From: Thiocapsa sp.
Lineage (GTDB): Bacteria; Pseudomonadota; Gammaproteobacteria; Chromatiales; Chromatiaceae
Reading direction: 5' to 3'
Assembly: GCF_018399035.1 (NCBI RefSeq)
Contig: NZ_CP073760.1
Location: forward strand, 2,542,001-2,606,000
DNA: 64,000 bases
Below, piece by piece: positions 1 to 8,922 of the stretch. Every line of letters begins with the position of its first letter. The first letter of the stretch is position 1. The notes under the pieces are model-generated. The model did not search any database. It was not told the DNA's origin and saw only the letters and a list, made by a program, of their open reading frames with translations. Made by a program: the position numbers and the translations under genes.

Positions 1-58
1 CCATCGCGAGCGGGGCTGCGAGCGCGGCCAGCCTTGAGGTCTTTTTCTGTTTGCGCAT
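1..58 (-). CDS. N-terminus of an exported protein, clipped by the window edge
   Basis: Reading leftward from an ATG at 56-58, the first 19 codons give a basic n-region (MRKQKKTSR) followed by a hydrophobic Ala/Leu stretch. This is the start of a Sec signal peptide. An AGGAAA ribosome-binding sequence lies about 7-12 bases upstream of the ATG, which supports the start. The rest of the gene is outside the window, so the function cannot be given. The hexamer repeat at 103-138 lies in its upstream region. Confidence 0.55.
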   Translation of the reverse strand, partial: MRKQKKTSRLAALAAPLAM

Positions 59-102
59 CTTTTGGTTTCCTGTTCAGGTGGATGGATGATGATTCTAGCG
101 TC

Positions 103-138
103 GGCTTTGGCTTTGGCTTTGGCTTTGGCTTTGGCCTT
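103..138. repeat. Hexanucleotide tandem repeat (GGCTTT)5 plus one imperfect copy
   Basis: Five perfect GGCTTT units followed by GGCCTT. The tract lies 45-80 bases upstream of the start codon of the minus-strand exported protein that begins at 58, within its likely promoter/leader. Slippage in whole hexamers would change spacing there without affecting any coding frame. No convincing gene covers it. Confidence 0.85.
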
Positions 139-527
139 AGGCGGAAGACATGTCAGGAAAAAGCAACATCATCGTCTTTGGATCGCTCGTTCGCCGCGGG
201 TCTGCCGTCTTACTTCAGCTCATCGATTAAGATTAGGCGCGGACAGCATAGACAGACCGCACTTGGGACAACGACATTTTAGCCTACAACAGGCACAAAA
301 GTGCAACTTTTTTCGCCGCGCGAAACATATTTGCAACGACCGCTTCCCGAATACCACAACAACGGACGGAAAAGCGATCCTCGAACCCAGCAGCGACCTG
401 GCCTGCGCACGATCGACGAACCCTGTTGCTATTTAGCAACTTCCACCTCCGGACACGGAGCGACGTGTTTTCCCGACCGGACCCGGAAGGCATCGATGCA
501 CGGGACGTCGGGCAGGAGCGCAATGAC
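139..527. other. Intergenic stretch, nothing recognised
   Basis: No open frame here looks like a conserved protein. The stretch presumably holds the divergent promoters of the clipped exported protein at 1-58 and the gene starting at 528. I see no clear -35/-10 pair, no terminator and no RNA gene. Confidence 0.4.
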
Positions 528-1025
528 ATGAATGGGTCCCGCCACCAGCCCGGCCTCGGAATGCTCGCAACGCGAGGCGCGATTCGTGACGCGGGGATTG
601 CGATCGCTCAAGCGTCGCGAAGCGAGCTGCTTGTGTTCGAACGTACGCTCGACCTCGATCTGTACAACACCCAAGAGTTCATCGATGCCGTGAAGAGGCT
701 TGCGCTCGCACGACCGGACTCTCCCGTACGAATCCTCTTGAGCCATGCCGACAGACGCAACCAAACCGGAAACCGCATCGTCAGGCTGGCTCAGCGTCTG
801 ACGTCGAGGATCGCGATCCGGCGCCTTGCCGACGACGCCACGGATCGTCCCGATGCCTTTCTGATCGGCGACCGCCACGCCTACCTCAAACGTCCATTCG
901 CCGAAGGCAGCGAAGGCGTCGCCGATATGCACGGGAGACGGGAGGCCCATCGGCTGCGTGCCGACTTCGAGCAGATGTGGGAGCACGCCGAGGACGACAT
1001 GGAGGCTCGGCACCTCCATCTTTGA
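528..1025 (+). CDS. DUF7931-like conserved protein
   Basis: A 165-residue soluble protein. The order of conserved blocks is a strand rich in LLVFERTLDLDLYN, then FIDAVKRLALARP, VRILLSHADR, IAIRRLADDATDRPDAFLIGDR and a C-terminal DFEQMWEHAEDDMEARHLHL. This matches the small conserved family annotated as DUF7931, which resembles a degenerate phospholipase-D-like fold; its biochemical role is not established. The ATG at 528 is preferred over the upstream in-frame ATG at 426 because AGGAGCG precedes it at about 9 bases and family similarity starts after it. It stands alone between a gene-free stretch and an interspersed repeat. Confidence 0.7.
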   Translation: MNGSRHQPGLGMLATRGAIRDAGIAIAQASRSELLVFERTLDLDLYNTQEFIDAVKRLALARPDSPVRILLSHADRRNQTGNRIVRLAQRLTSRIAIRRLADDATDRPDAFLIGDRHAYLKRPFAEGSEGVADMHGRREAHRLRADFEQMWEHAEDDMEARHLHL

Positions 1026-1160
1026 GGTGATTTCCGCACGATTCCATACTTGTAGGTTGTGCTGACGATAGGAAGCACAACGTGCGCCGACGGTTGGTTG
1101 TGCCCCGCACGGCTCGGCACGACCTACGCCCTTGGGATGAAGGTTTCCGGAATTCGCCTG
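1026..1160. repeat. Interspersed palindromic repeat, family D
   Basis: Positions 1063-1120 are almost identical to 52477-52534 (common core TGACGATAGGAAGCACAAC, then GACGGTTGGTTGTG and GCACGGCTCGGCAC). A partial inverted copy lies at about 56570-56602. The element contains the internal inverted pair GCACAAC/GTTGTGC and sits in the gap between the DUF7931-like gene and the 3' end of gltA. Confidence 0.75.
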
Positions 1161-1212
1161 AGTCCGCGCCGCGCGGTCCGGTGCGCGCACTCCGCCCGAC
1201 TCGCGTCGCGGA

Positions 1213-2502
1213 TCAGCGTCGCTCGCTCAACAGCACGCGATCGGTCTCTTGCGGCCCCACATAGATTTGACGCGGCCGGGCGATCTTGTTGCCGGGCGTC
1301 TGCTCCTGCTCCCACCAGTGGGCGATCCAACCGGGCAGTCTCCCGATCGCGAACATGACCGTAAACATGTTCACCGGAATTCCGATCGCGCGCAGGATGA
1401 TGCCGCTGTAAAAGTCCACGTTGGGATAGAGCTGCCGGTCGATGAAGTAAGGATCTTCGAGCGCGATCTCCTCGAGCCGACGCGCGATGTCGAGCAGCGG
1501 ATCCTTGACCCCGAGCTGCGGCAGGAGTCGCTCCGCGACGTTTGCCAGCATGCGCGCACGCGGGTCGAAATTCCGGTAGACCCGGTGCCCGAACCCCATC
1601 AATCGGACCTTGCTGTCCTTGTCTTTCGCCAGCCGAACATAGTCGTCCGGGGTCATCTGTCCCTGATGGATCTGCTCGAGCATCTCGAGCACCGCGACGT
1701 TCGCTCCGCCGTGCAGCGGCCCCCACAGCGCGCAGACGCCCGCCGCACAGGAGGCGAAGAGATTGGCCTGGCTCGAGCCGACCATACGCACCGTCGAGGT
1801 CGAGCAGTTCTGCTCATGATCGGCGTGGAGCAACAGGATCAGGTTGAGCGCGTCTCGAACGACCGGATCGCAGACATGCTGCTCGAAGGGCTGGGAGAAC
1901 ATCATGTGCAGAAAGTTCGGCACGTATCTCAGCTTGGGATCCGGATAGATATAAGGCAACCCTCTGGAGTGGCGATAGGCGTAAGCGGCAATGGTGCGGA
2001 TCTTACTGATGAGTCCGGCCGCAGCGATCCGCACCGACGCCTTGTCCTGAAGCTCGAAGATCTCCGGATGAAAACAGGATAGGGCATTGATCATGGCCGA
2101 GAGGATGGCCATCGGCGGCGCGGCACGCGGAAAACCCTCGAAGTGGTGCTTCATCCCCTCGTCGAGGTTCGCGCACCCGGTCAGATCGGCGGCGAAGGCG
2201 TCGTATTCCTCCGGGCTCGGCAGATGGCCGAAGATCAGCAGCCAGGCAACCTCGACGAAGTTCGGCGCCGCCTCGAACTGCTCGATCGGGATGCCTCGGT
2301 AGCGCAGGATCCCCTGCTCGCCATCGATGAAGGTAATGGCGCTTTGGCAGCTCCCGGTATTGCCGAATCCGGGATCAAGGGTGATCAGGCCCGTTTCCGA
2401 ACGCAGGTTTCGGATATCGATTGCGCGCTCCCCCTCCGTTCCCTCGATGATCGGGAAACGATAGGTCGCGTCGCCCACGCTCAAGGTCGCTTCGTCGGAC
2501 AT
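1213..2502 (-). CDS. gltA: Citrate synthase (type II, hexameric)
   Basis: A 429-residue enzyme that condenses oxaloacetate and acetyl-CoA to citrate, the entry step of the TCA cycle. Full length for the Gram-negative type II form. The catalytic blocks are all present: GPLHGGAN (first His), MGFGHRVYRNFDPRA (second His, Arg) and YPNVDFYSG (catalytic Asp). The N-terminal beta-rich domain (SVGDATYRFPIIEGTEG) is typical of the NADH-sensitive Gram-negative enzymes. The ATG is preceded by GGAGACCGCC. Its leader is an extremely G/C-skewed low-complexity tract (2513-2640). Single-gene unit with its own upstream region. Confidence 0.97.
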   Translation of the reverse strand: MSDEATLSVGDATYRFPIIEGTEGERAIDIRNLRSETGLITLDPGFGNTGSCQSAITFIDGEQGILRYRGIPIEQFEAAPNFVEVAWLLIFGHLPSPEEYDAFAADLTGCANLDEGMKHHFEGFPRAAPPMAILSAMINALSCFHPEIFELQDKASVRIAAAGLISKIRTIAAYAYRHSRGLPYIYPDPKLRYVPNFLHMMFSQPFEQHVCDPVVRDALNLILLLHADHEQNCSTSTVRMVGSSQANLFASCAAGVCALWGPLHGGANVAVLEMLEQIHQGQMTPDDYVRLAKDKDSKVRLMGFGHRVYRNFDPRARMLANVAERLLPQLGVKDPLLDIARRLEEIALEDPYFIDRQLYPNVDFYSGIILRAIGIPVNMFTVMFAIGRLPGWIAHWWEQEQTPGNKIARPRQIYVGPQETDRVLLSERR

Positions 2503-2512
2503 GGCGGTCTCC

Positions 2513-2640
<128 letters not shown>

Positions 2641-2728
2641 TTTGGAGTTTGGTGCCCCGGGGTTCAGTGGCCTAAAGGATCATCAGGTGACAAAGTTCAT
2701 TCGAGAGGGTCGACGCCCTCTCCCGTCC

Positions 2729-2790
2729 TGCCCCTGAACCCTGAACCCTGAACCCTACCCCCTGAACCCCGAACCCTTCCCCCCAAACCC
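2729..2790. repeat. CCCTGAA-type low-complexity tract
   Basis: Units CCCTGAA, CCCCGAA and CCCTACC. The polarity is inverted relative to the GGGTTC units at 2600-2640, so the two tracts could pair across the roughly 90-base segment between them. It abuts the stop codon of the aldolase gene at 2791. Confidence 0.7.
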
Positions 2791-3774
2791 TCAAATCTCC
2801 GAAACAACCTTATCGTAAAACGTCAAATAGTCATCCGGCGTCGCCCCCTCGCGCCACTCGATCGCGGAGCGCGGGTGTTGATTGAGCTGCCCGGTGATGT
2901 TGTAGGGGACCGACGGACCCCAATCCAGCTCCTTGCGCAGCGGCAGCATGCGGTTCTGGATGACCTCGATGATGGGGCGGACGTTGAATTTGGGGTTGCG
3001 CAAGAAACCGAGCAGCAGCTCGGTGTGGCAGTTTCCGGCACCGCGCCCGAAGCCGAAGATGGTCGAGTCGACCCGGTTGCAGCCCAGGATGATGGCCTCG
3101 ATGGTGTTGGCGAAGGCCAGTTGGAGATTGTTGTGGGCGTGGATGCCGATCTCCTTGCCGGTCCCTTCGAGTGCCGCGGTGTATTTGCGGTAGAGCCGGT
3201 CGATCTGCTCGCGGTAGAGATATCCGAAGCTGTCGACGATCACCATGGTGCTGGCCGGCGTCTCGGCGATGGCCTCGAGCACGGTATCGATCTCGGTCTC
3301 GGAGATGTTGGAGACCGCCATCAGGTTCGCGGTTGTCTCGTAGCCGAGCTCGGTGGCATGGCGGATCATTTCGACCGCCTCGGACACCTGATGGGCGTAA
3401 AAGGCGACGCGGATCATCGAGAGGACGCTCTCGCTCGCCGGCTGGATCTGGGTTTGCCAATCGCTCTTGCCGGCATCGGCCATCACTGCCAGCTTCAGTC
3501 CGGATGCCTCGGGATCGTGGTCACCGACCACGCGACGCAGATCGGCCTCGTCGCAGTGGCGCCAAGGACCGAACGTGTCCTTCGGGAAGACGCGCGGCGA
3601 GTTCTTGTAGCCGATCTCCATGTAGTCGATGCCGGCGTCGATACAGGCGCGATAAAGCGCCGCGACAAAGTCATCGCCGAACTGGTGGGCGTTGACCAGC
3701 CCCCCGTCGCGAACGGTGCAATCGAGCACCTTCAGCTCGGGTCGGAAGGTAATCCAGGGGGCCTTTTCGGACAT
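2791..3774 (-). CDS. HMGL-like aldolase-family protein
   Basis: A 327-residue TIM-barrel protein of the HMG-CoA lyase/DmpG aldolase superfamily. Visible signatures are LDCTVRDGG near the N-terminus (metal/substrate-binding Asp-Arg) and IHAHNNLQLAFANT in the second half (metal-binding His-x-His-Asn). Related proteins are annotated as aldolase catalytic domain proteins or 4-hydroxy-2-oxovalerate aldolase-like; the true substrate is unknown. The ATG at 3774 is chosen because GGAG lies 8 bases upstream; an adjacent TTG at 3777 is less likely. It is not linked to a dehydrogenase partner, so a DmpG/DmpF role is not supported by context. Confidence 0.8.
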   Translation of the reverse strand: MSEKAPWITFRPELKVLDCTVRDGGLVNAHQFGDDFVAALYRACIDAGIDYMEIGYKNSPRVFPKDTFGPWRHCDEADLRRVVGDHDPEASGLKLAVMADAGKSDWQTQIQPASESVLSMIRVAFYAHQVSEAVEMIRHATELGYETTANLMAVSNISETEIDTVLEAIAETPASTMVIVDSFGYLYREQIDRLYRKYTAALEGTGKEIGIHAHNNLQLAFANTIEAIILGCNRVDSTIFGFGRGAGNCHTELLLGFLRNPKFNVRPIIEVIQNRMLPLRKELDWGPSVPYNITGQLNQHPRSAIEWREGATPDDYLTFYDKVVSEI

Positions 3775-3849
3775 CAAACATACTCCGGCGAATCATTGAA
3801 GATCGGCTATTTTGAGGCTCGGACGACTTCCGAGCAAACCTCTCCGATC

Positions 3850-4476
3850 TCAGCGTACGGCGGGCCCGTCCGCCGAAGCGATCAAGGCCATCCGCACCAG
3901 CTCGGCAAGCGAGTCGGCCCGCATCTTCTCCATGACGCGGGCGCGATGCGCCTCGACCGTCTTGGCGCTCACGCCGAGCGCGGCGGCAATATCCTTGTTC
4001 GACTTGCCGTCCGTAACCATCGCCATGACCTCATGCTCGCGCGGCGTCAGCTCGGCGAGCCGCGTCGCGATATCGGCCCGTGCCGCCTGGTCGGCACGGT
4101 GTCTCTCGTCGTAGTCGAGTGCGCGCCGAATGCTGCGCAGCAGGTCTTCGTCGTGAAACGGTTTCTCGATGAAGTCGACCGCCCCCGCCTTCATCGCCTT
4201 GACCGCCATCGAAACATCGCCGTGTCCGGTGATCATGATGACGGGCAGTCGATAGCCTTCGCGCGCGAGGTGGCTCTGAAGCTCCAAGCCACTCATCCCG
4301 GGCATCCGAACATCGAGCAGAAGACAGCCCGCGCGCCCCGGATAATAGCTCGCGAGAAAGACGTCGGCCGACTCGTAGGTCTGGACCGACATGCCGGTGG
4401 ATTCAATCAGCCACTGCAGAGAGGTCCGCATGGCTTGGTCGTCGTCGACCACGAAGACGGTTGCGTCGTTGGTCAT
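3850..4476 (-). CDS. FixJ/NarL-type response regulator
   Basis: A 208-residue two-domain regulator. The receiver domain (residues about 5-120) has VVDDD, the phosphoacceptor Asp in LLLDVRMPGM, the switch Thr in MITGHGD and the Lys in IEKPF. The C-terminal LuxR-type helix-turn-helix reads LTPREHEVMAMVTDGKSNKDIA followed by SAKTVEAHRARVMEKM, as in FixJ and TodT-like proteins. Its start overlaps the 3' end of the kinase gene at 4473, so the two are translationally coupled and should be a cognate pair. Targets are unknown; no fix or redox operon is adjacent. Confidence 0.93.
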   Translation of the reverse strand: MTNDATVFVVDDDQAMRTSLQWLIESTGMSVQTYESADVFLASYYPGRAGCLLLDVRMPGMSGLELQSHLAREGYRLPVIMITGHGDVSMAVKAMKAGAVDFIEKPFHDEDLLRSIRRALDYDERHRADQAARADIATRLAELTPREHEVMAMVTDGKSNKDIAAALGVSAKTVEAHRARVMEKMRADSLAELVRMALIASADGPAVR

Positions 4477-7073
4477 GTCAGGCTCTCCAAGAGCTCGGAT
4501 TTACCCGCGACCGTCGCGTCGGGCGTGTCGGCCTGCGCGAGCGGCAGCGAGACGTAAAAGGTCGAGCCCGTTCCGGGCTCGGATTCGGCCCAGATGCGGC
4601 CGTCGTGATTCTCCACGATGGTCTGGCTGATCGCCAAGCCCATGCCCATTCCGCCCTCCTTGGTCGTAAAGAAGGGATGAAAGAGGTGCAGGATGCGATC
4701 CGCGGTGATTCCGGGGCCGGTATCCTCGACCTCGACGATGGCCTGCCCCCCCTCCACCCGGGTGCGGATAGTCAGACGGCGACGCTCCTCGGGCGACTCA
4801 TGCAGGGCATCGATCGCGTTGCGAACCAGGTTCAGCAACACTTGCTCGATCTGGACCAGGTCGACATTGACGGGGATCGGATGGGCGCCCGGATCCAGCT
4901 CGATCTGCAGTGCCAGCCGCGCGGTCTCGAACTCGACGAAGGAGCACACCTCGCGCACCAGATGATTGAGATCGGAGTCGGTGCGGATCGGCGGTTGCTT
5001 GCCGACCAAGGCGCGCAGGCGACGGATGATCTCGCTTGCGCGTTGCGCCTGCACCGTGATCTGGCCCATGGCGCCGACCAGATCCTCGGTCTTCGACGAG
5101 GCGTTCTGCAGACGCCGACTGCAGCCGTTGGCATAGTTGACGATCGCCGAGAGCGGCTGATTGAGCTCATGCGCCATGCCGGTGGCCATCTCGCCCATGG
5201 TGCTGAGTCGGCACACATGCACCAGCTCGGCCTGATGCTGGCGGGCCTCCTGCTCGGCACGGCGCACCGCGGTGATGTCGCGGGCATAGATGTTGAGATA
5301 GCCGAGATCCCGGATAGGCGCGAACAGCAGTGAATAGACTTGGCCCGCGATCTCCTGCTCCCGCTCTTGGGGCTCGCCGCTGTCGAGCGCGACGGCGATC
5401 TCATCGCGCCAATCCTCCGGCAGACACTCGCCCGGGTCCGCACCCCAGGCCTGCAGCAAGGGGCGACTGGCTCGATTGGCATACACGATCAGGCCGTCGC
5501 CCGTCACCCTCAGGATCGGGTTCGGGCTTTCACTGGCGAACCGCGCGAGGCTCTTGATCTCGCGCTCGGCCTGCTTGCGCGCCGTAATATCGTGGATGTA
5601 GAGCGTATAGAAGCGCTCGGACTCCAGGTCGATCGGGACGATCGAGATCTCCACCGGGATCTCCGAGCCATCCGAGCGCAGCGCCACCAGCTCGCCGCGG
5701 CCCTGCGGCTCGCGGTGCAGGTGGCGCGAGCGGTCGAGGAGTCGCTGAAAGGCGGGGCGTGCGATCTCGGGCAGAAAACGTTCGGCAAAGACGGTTCCCG
5801 CGGCCTCGCCGCGATCGAGCCCCAGCATCCGCTCGGCAGCCGGGTTCAACTCGATGATCCGACCGCCGTGGTCGAGCGTCACGATCGCATCCAGCGACGC
5901 CTCCATGACGGCCGCCTTGAGCGCCTCGCTCTCGCGCATCTCCGCCTGATGCTTGATGCTCATCTCTTCGCGCGCCTTGAGCACCAGCTGCGTGAAATGC
6001 TGGATCCATTCCTCGAGCAAGAGCAATTGGTTACCGTCGCGGTGAAACCCGGGCTCCGGAATACCGAGCGCACGCTGCGAGAACCGCGTCATGCGTTTGA
6101 GCACCGCGTTCAGTCGCGACGACACCAGATAGATGACCGCGGTAAAGACCAGGATGTAGACCGCTGCGGCGATCCCGCGCTGCCGGCGCTCGAAGATACG
6201 GACATGCCGCGACATCTTCTCCACCGCGGCATGCGGAACAAAGGTCGCAAACAGGACACTGGAGTCGGCGCCTTCGTACTCCGCCATGGACTGGGAGGTC
6301 ACCAGATAGCTTTCGGTCCAGTCCGAGAGCAGACTTCCGGGCACCAGCATCTCGGAGTCCACGCTCGCGACGATCCGCTGATCGGCCCCGTCCACCAAAG
6401 CCACTGCGGCGCGCCCGACATAGACGCCGCGTTGGGACGAGGCCAGAAAAGCGTCGTCCACGGGCACCAGAACCACCAGATGCCCCATCGCATAACCGCC
6501 GGCATCCTCGACAGCATCGCTGCCGAGCAAGTAAAGTCCGTCGCCGAACCGCTCGATGACCGAGCGTACCTCGCGCACGTTGAGCAAGCGCGTCGGGATC
6601 CGAGCCGCGATCTCCTCGGGCAACGGATCGTTGCCGGATTGAAAGACCTCTCGAACACGACCCTGCGGATCGGTGAGCAGCACATGACTCGGCGGGCTCA
6701 GCGCCTCGCGATCGAAGAAATCCGGGAGCCAATGCGGGCGAAACTCCTTGTAGACGACGGGAGCGGCGGTGTCGTCTTCGAACCAGAACAGCGGCTCGAG
6801 ATATTCGGAAAGGCGGCGGTGGTTGGCGAGCAGGCGCGTGGTTGCCGCGTAGTTGGAGAGATAACGGTCGAATCGAATCAGGCTCTCGCGTGCACGCTGG
6901 TCGAGCTGCGCTTGGAGCTCCTGCTCGAAGATCTTGTCGACCTGACGGCTCTGCACCTGATCGAGAAGCACCCATACCGCAAGCCCCACGACAAGGCCGA
7001 CGAGGATCGCGATCACGGGCATGGGAACCCGCCGCAACAGGACGAACAGGATAGATTTGACGGAGAGCCGCAT
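4473..7073 (-). CDS. Membrane sensor histidine kinase with two PAS domains (FixL/DctB-like)
   Basis: An 866-residue kinase. There is one TM helix near residues 16-40, an extracytoplasmic sensor of about 260 residues, a second TM near 298-318, two PAS domains (about 385-500 and 505-610, the first with NPAAERMLGLDRGEA), then a HisKA H-box (MGEMATGMAHELNQPLSAI, His near 633) and an HATPase_c domain with DTGPGI and GMGMGLAIS. It phosphorylates the overlapping FixJ-type regulator. The periplasmic sensor rules out a simple haem-PAS FixL assignment; the ligand cannot be read from sequence. A stem-loop repeat arm begins directly at its start codon. Confidence 0.93.
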   Translation of the reverse strand: MRLSVKSILFVLLRRVPMPVIAILVGLVVGLAVWVLLDQVQSRQVDKIFEQELQAQLDQRARESLIRFDRYLSNYAATTRLLANHRRLSEYLEPLFWFEDDTAAPVVYKEFRPHWLPDFFDREALSPPSHVLLTDPQGRVREVFQSGNDPLPEEIAARIPTRLLNVREVRSVIERFGDGLYLLGSDAVEDAGGYAMGHLVVLVPVDDAFLASSQRGVYVGRAAVALVDGADQRIVASVDSEMLVPGSLLSDWTESYLVTSQSMAEYEGADSSVLFATFVPHAAVEKMSRHVRIFERRQRGIAAAVYILVFTAVIYLVSSRLNAVLKRMTRFSQRALGIPEPGFHRDGNQLLLLEEWIQHFTQLVLKAREEMSIKHQAEMRESEALKAAVMEASLDAIVTLDHGGRIIELNPAAERMLGLDRGEAAGTVFAERFLPEIARPAFQRLLDRSRHLHREPQGRGELVALRSDGSEIPVEISIVPIDLESERFYTLYIHDITARKQAEREIKSLARFASESPNPILRVTGDGLIVYANRASRPLLQAWGADPGECLPEDWRDEIAVALDSGEPQEREQEIAGQVYSLLFAPIRDLGYLNIYARDITAVRRAEQEARQHQAELVHVCRLSTMGEMATGMAHELNQPLSAIVNYANGCSRRLQNASSKTEDLVGAMGQITVQAQRASEIIRRLRALVGKQPPIRTDSDLNHLVREVCSFVEFETARLALQIELDPGAHPIPVNVDLVQIEQVLLNLVRNAIDALHESPEERRRLTIRTRVEGGQAIVEVEDTGPGITADRILHLFHPFFTTKEGGMGMGLAISQTIVENHDGRIWAESEPGTGSTFYVSLPLAQADTPDATVAGKSELLESLT

Positions 7074-7158
7074 GAAACCGCGTCCGCAGTGAAAAAAACA
7101 ACGTTGAGTCAGGGCCGGCCTCGCGCCCGTAGGAGGCCTTTTCCTCGACGCGGTTTCA
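7073..7158. repeat. Stem-loop repeat, TGAAACCGCGTC variant
   Basis: Arms TGAAACCGCGTC (7073-7084) and GACGCGGTTTCA (7147-7158) are perfectly complementary over 12 bases. The first arm touches the start codon of the histidine kinase (7071-7073). The arm sequence differs from the common AAACCGCGTC form, but both arms changed together. Confidence 0.75.
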
Positions 7159-7175
7159 GTGAAAAATCCAAAAAC

Positions 7176-7369
7176 CTAAACCGCGTCCGGAGCGAAATGC
7201 CGGTCTTCGAGTGAGCTCGACGGTTGACGCATCCACAGCCCTTAGCGGAGACGCGGTTTAAAATAATATATTTCTTAATATCTTAAACCGCGCCGACTCC
7301 AACGCTCGTCACGTCTGCCGGGGCCGATCCCATCCAAAAACATCGCATACCGCGCCGGGCGCGGTTTAA
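7176..7369. repeat. Composite repeat: module A, AT-rich linker, module B
   Basis: Module A (7177-7261) runs from TAAACCGCGTCC to GACGCGGTTTAA. An AT-rich linker (7262-7282) follows. Module B (7283-7369) runs from TTAAACCGCGCC to GGCGCGGTTTAA and contains GGGGCCGATCCCATCC. The same composite recurs at 36626-36818 (inverted), 52775-52968, 54459-54600 (module A truncated) and 58946-59272 (interrupted). The last bases of this copy (TTTAAGGA) form the ribosome-binding site of the next gene at 7377. Confidence 0.9.
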
Positions 7370-7376
7370 GGACACC

Positions 7377-7847
7377 ATGGACCTCGATATCAGCCTTGCC
7401 AAGACCCCATCCCTGCTGCGCCGCATCGGGGCCCTGCTCTATGACAGCGTGCTGTTGCTCGGCGTTCTGATGTTCGCCGTCCTGCTGATCGTGATCCCCT
7501 ACACGAGCCTCACGGGTGCCTCGCCGAACGAGCATCCGCTTCATCTGGCCCTGATGCAGGTCTATTTGGCGATCGTCATCTGCGCCTTCTACGTCTATTT
7601 CTGGACGCACGGCGGTCAAACCCTCGGCATGCGCGCCTGGCGGTTTCGCGTCATCCGCGACGACGGCGAGGACCTGAACAGGGGCGATGCACTCAAGCGC
7701 TTCGGCTGGGCCCTGTTGAGCCTCTTGCCGGCCGGACTCGGCCTCTGGTGGAGCCTGATCGACCGAGACGGTCTGGCCTGGCACGACCGCCACTCGCACA
7801 CTCGGCTGGTGATGCTCCTGCCATCCGGGAAAACCAAGAAACCCTGA
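7377..7847 (+). CDS. RDD family integral membrane protein
   Basis: A 156-residue protein with three or four TM helices. RDD hallmarks are present: the early LLRRIGALLYDSVLLLGVLM with its Arg and Asp, and THGGQTLGMRAWRFRVIRDDGEDL before the last helix. RDD proteins are small inner-membrane proteins of poorly defined function, with transport or ion-exchange roles proposed for some. The start ATG is preceded by AAGGA contributed by the end of the upstream repeat. It converges with lptG with only 10 bases between stop codons. Confidence 0.9.
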   Translation: MDLDISLAKTPSLLRRIGALLYDSVLLLGVLMFAVLLIVIPYTSLTGASPNEHPLHLALMQVYLAIVICAFYVYFWTHGGQTLGMRAWRFRVIRDDGEDLNRGDALKRFGWALLSLLPAGLGLWWSLIDRDGLAWHDRHSHTRLVMLLPSGKTKKP

Positions 7848-7857
7848 GGCGCTGTCC

Positions 7858-8922
7858 CTAACCCACCCGACGCAGCAAGAACAAGGACCCGGTGATGAAC
7901 AACAGCGGCGGCATGATCGCCGCGACCAGCGGGTTCAACCCGAACAGCAGCGCGACGAATGCAAAGGTGCGGCTGACCAGATAATAGAGGATGCCGACCA
8001 AGACACCGACGAAGATGCGCGGACCGAGCCCCGTGGTGCGCGCCGATCCGAGAATGATCGGAATCGCCACGAAGATCATCGAAAGCGTCAGGATCGGGTG
8101 CAGGACCTTGCCCCAGAAGACCACCTCGTAGGCTCCGGCATCCTGCTTGTTGAGCGTCATGAAGCGGATGTATTTGTAGAGCCCCCAAACCGGGAGCACC
8201 TGCGGATCCACGACCACGACCTTGAGCAGCCCCGGATCCAGCATCGAGCTCCATTCCGCCCGCTCCATGCGCTCCACCTCGACCCCCGCCGCACTCACCC
8301 GGCTGCGCGCGATGTCTTCCAGCACCCAACCCGCCTTGCTGTAGCGCGCACCCGCCGCGTGGGTCGCGACCAGGGAGCCTGCATCCGCGTCCAACTGGTA
8401 GATGAAGATGTCGCGCAGACGCGTCGGCGAGGCGATCTCGCGGATGTTGACATAGGCACGACCGTCGATGGCCCAAAAACCGTCAGCGGTCTGCTGAGCG
8501 ACATCGCCGGAGAGCGCTTGGCGGCGCAGCTCGAGGCCGCGCTGCTCGGCAACCGGCGCAATGACCTCCCCGACCACCACCGCGAGCGCCGCCAGCAGCA
8601 CTCCGCCGAGCAGGCCGGCCCGAATGATCCGCGCCACCGAGAAGCCGGCAGCCCGCATCGCCACCAGCTCCGAGCGGCTCGCCAAGGCCCCGAGGCCGAT
8701 CAAGGCGCCGATCAGGGTCGCGATGGGAAAGACCTGATAGGCATAGCGCGGCAGGCTCAAGGCCATGAAGACCAGCGCATCCGCAAGGCCATAACCATCG
8801 ACCCCGACCGCGTCGATCTCGTCGGCGAGGATGAAGAAACCGAGCAGCGGCAGCAGGATCCCGAGCGTGAGCAGGGTCCCGCCGATGACGGCACGCGCCA
8901 GATAGCGTTCGAGGATGATCAC
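7858..8922 (-). CDS. lptG: LPS export ABC transporter permease LptG
   Basis: A 354-residue inner-membrane permease of the LptB2FGC complex, which extracts lipopolysaccharide from the inner membrane. Topology is as expected: two or three N-terminal TM helices, a large periplasmic beta-jellyroll and three C-terminal helices. The family block ALIGLGALASRSELVAMRAAGFS is intact. The start is a GTG in the context GTGA, which looks like an overlap with the stop codon of an upstream gene (a normal lptF-lptG arrangement), yet no lptF-sized frame precedes it (see finding). Confidence 0.95.
   Translation of the reverse strand: MIILERYLARAVIGGTLLTLGILLPLLGFFILADEIDAVGVDGYGLADALVFMALSLPRYAYQVFPIATLIGALIGLGALASRSELVAMRAAGFSVARIIRAGLLGGVLLAALAVVVGEVIAPVAEQRGLELRRQALSGDVAQQTADGFWAIDGRAYVNIREIASPTRLRDIFIYQLDADAGSLVATHAAGARYSKAGWVLEDIARSRVSAAGVEVERMERAEWSSMLDPGLLKVVVVDPQVLPVWGLYKYIRFMTLNKQDAGAYEVVFWGKVLHPILTLSMIFVAIPIILGSARTTGLGPRIFVGVLVGILYYLVSRTFAFVALLFGLNPLVAAIMPPLLFITGSLFLLRRVG

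Noticed and set aside
5340..7214. Long plus-strand frame of 624 codons opposite the histidine kinase
   Set aside because: Antisense shadow of a GC-rich gene. Composition is Arg/His/Gln/Leu-rich with no family motif, while the minus strand encodes a clear kinase. Similar long shadows opposite the aldolase, the RND pump and phoR were also dropped.
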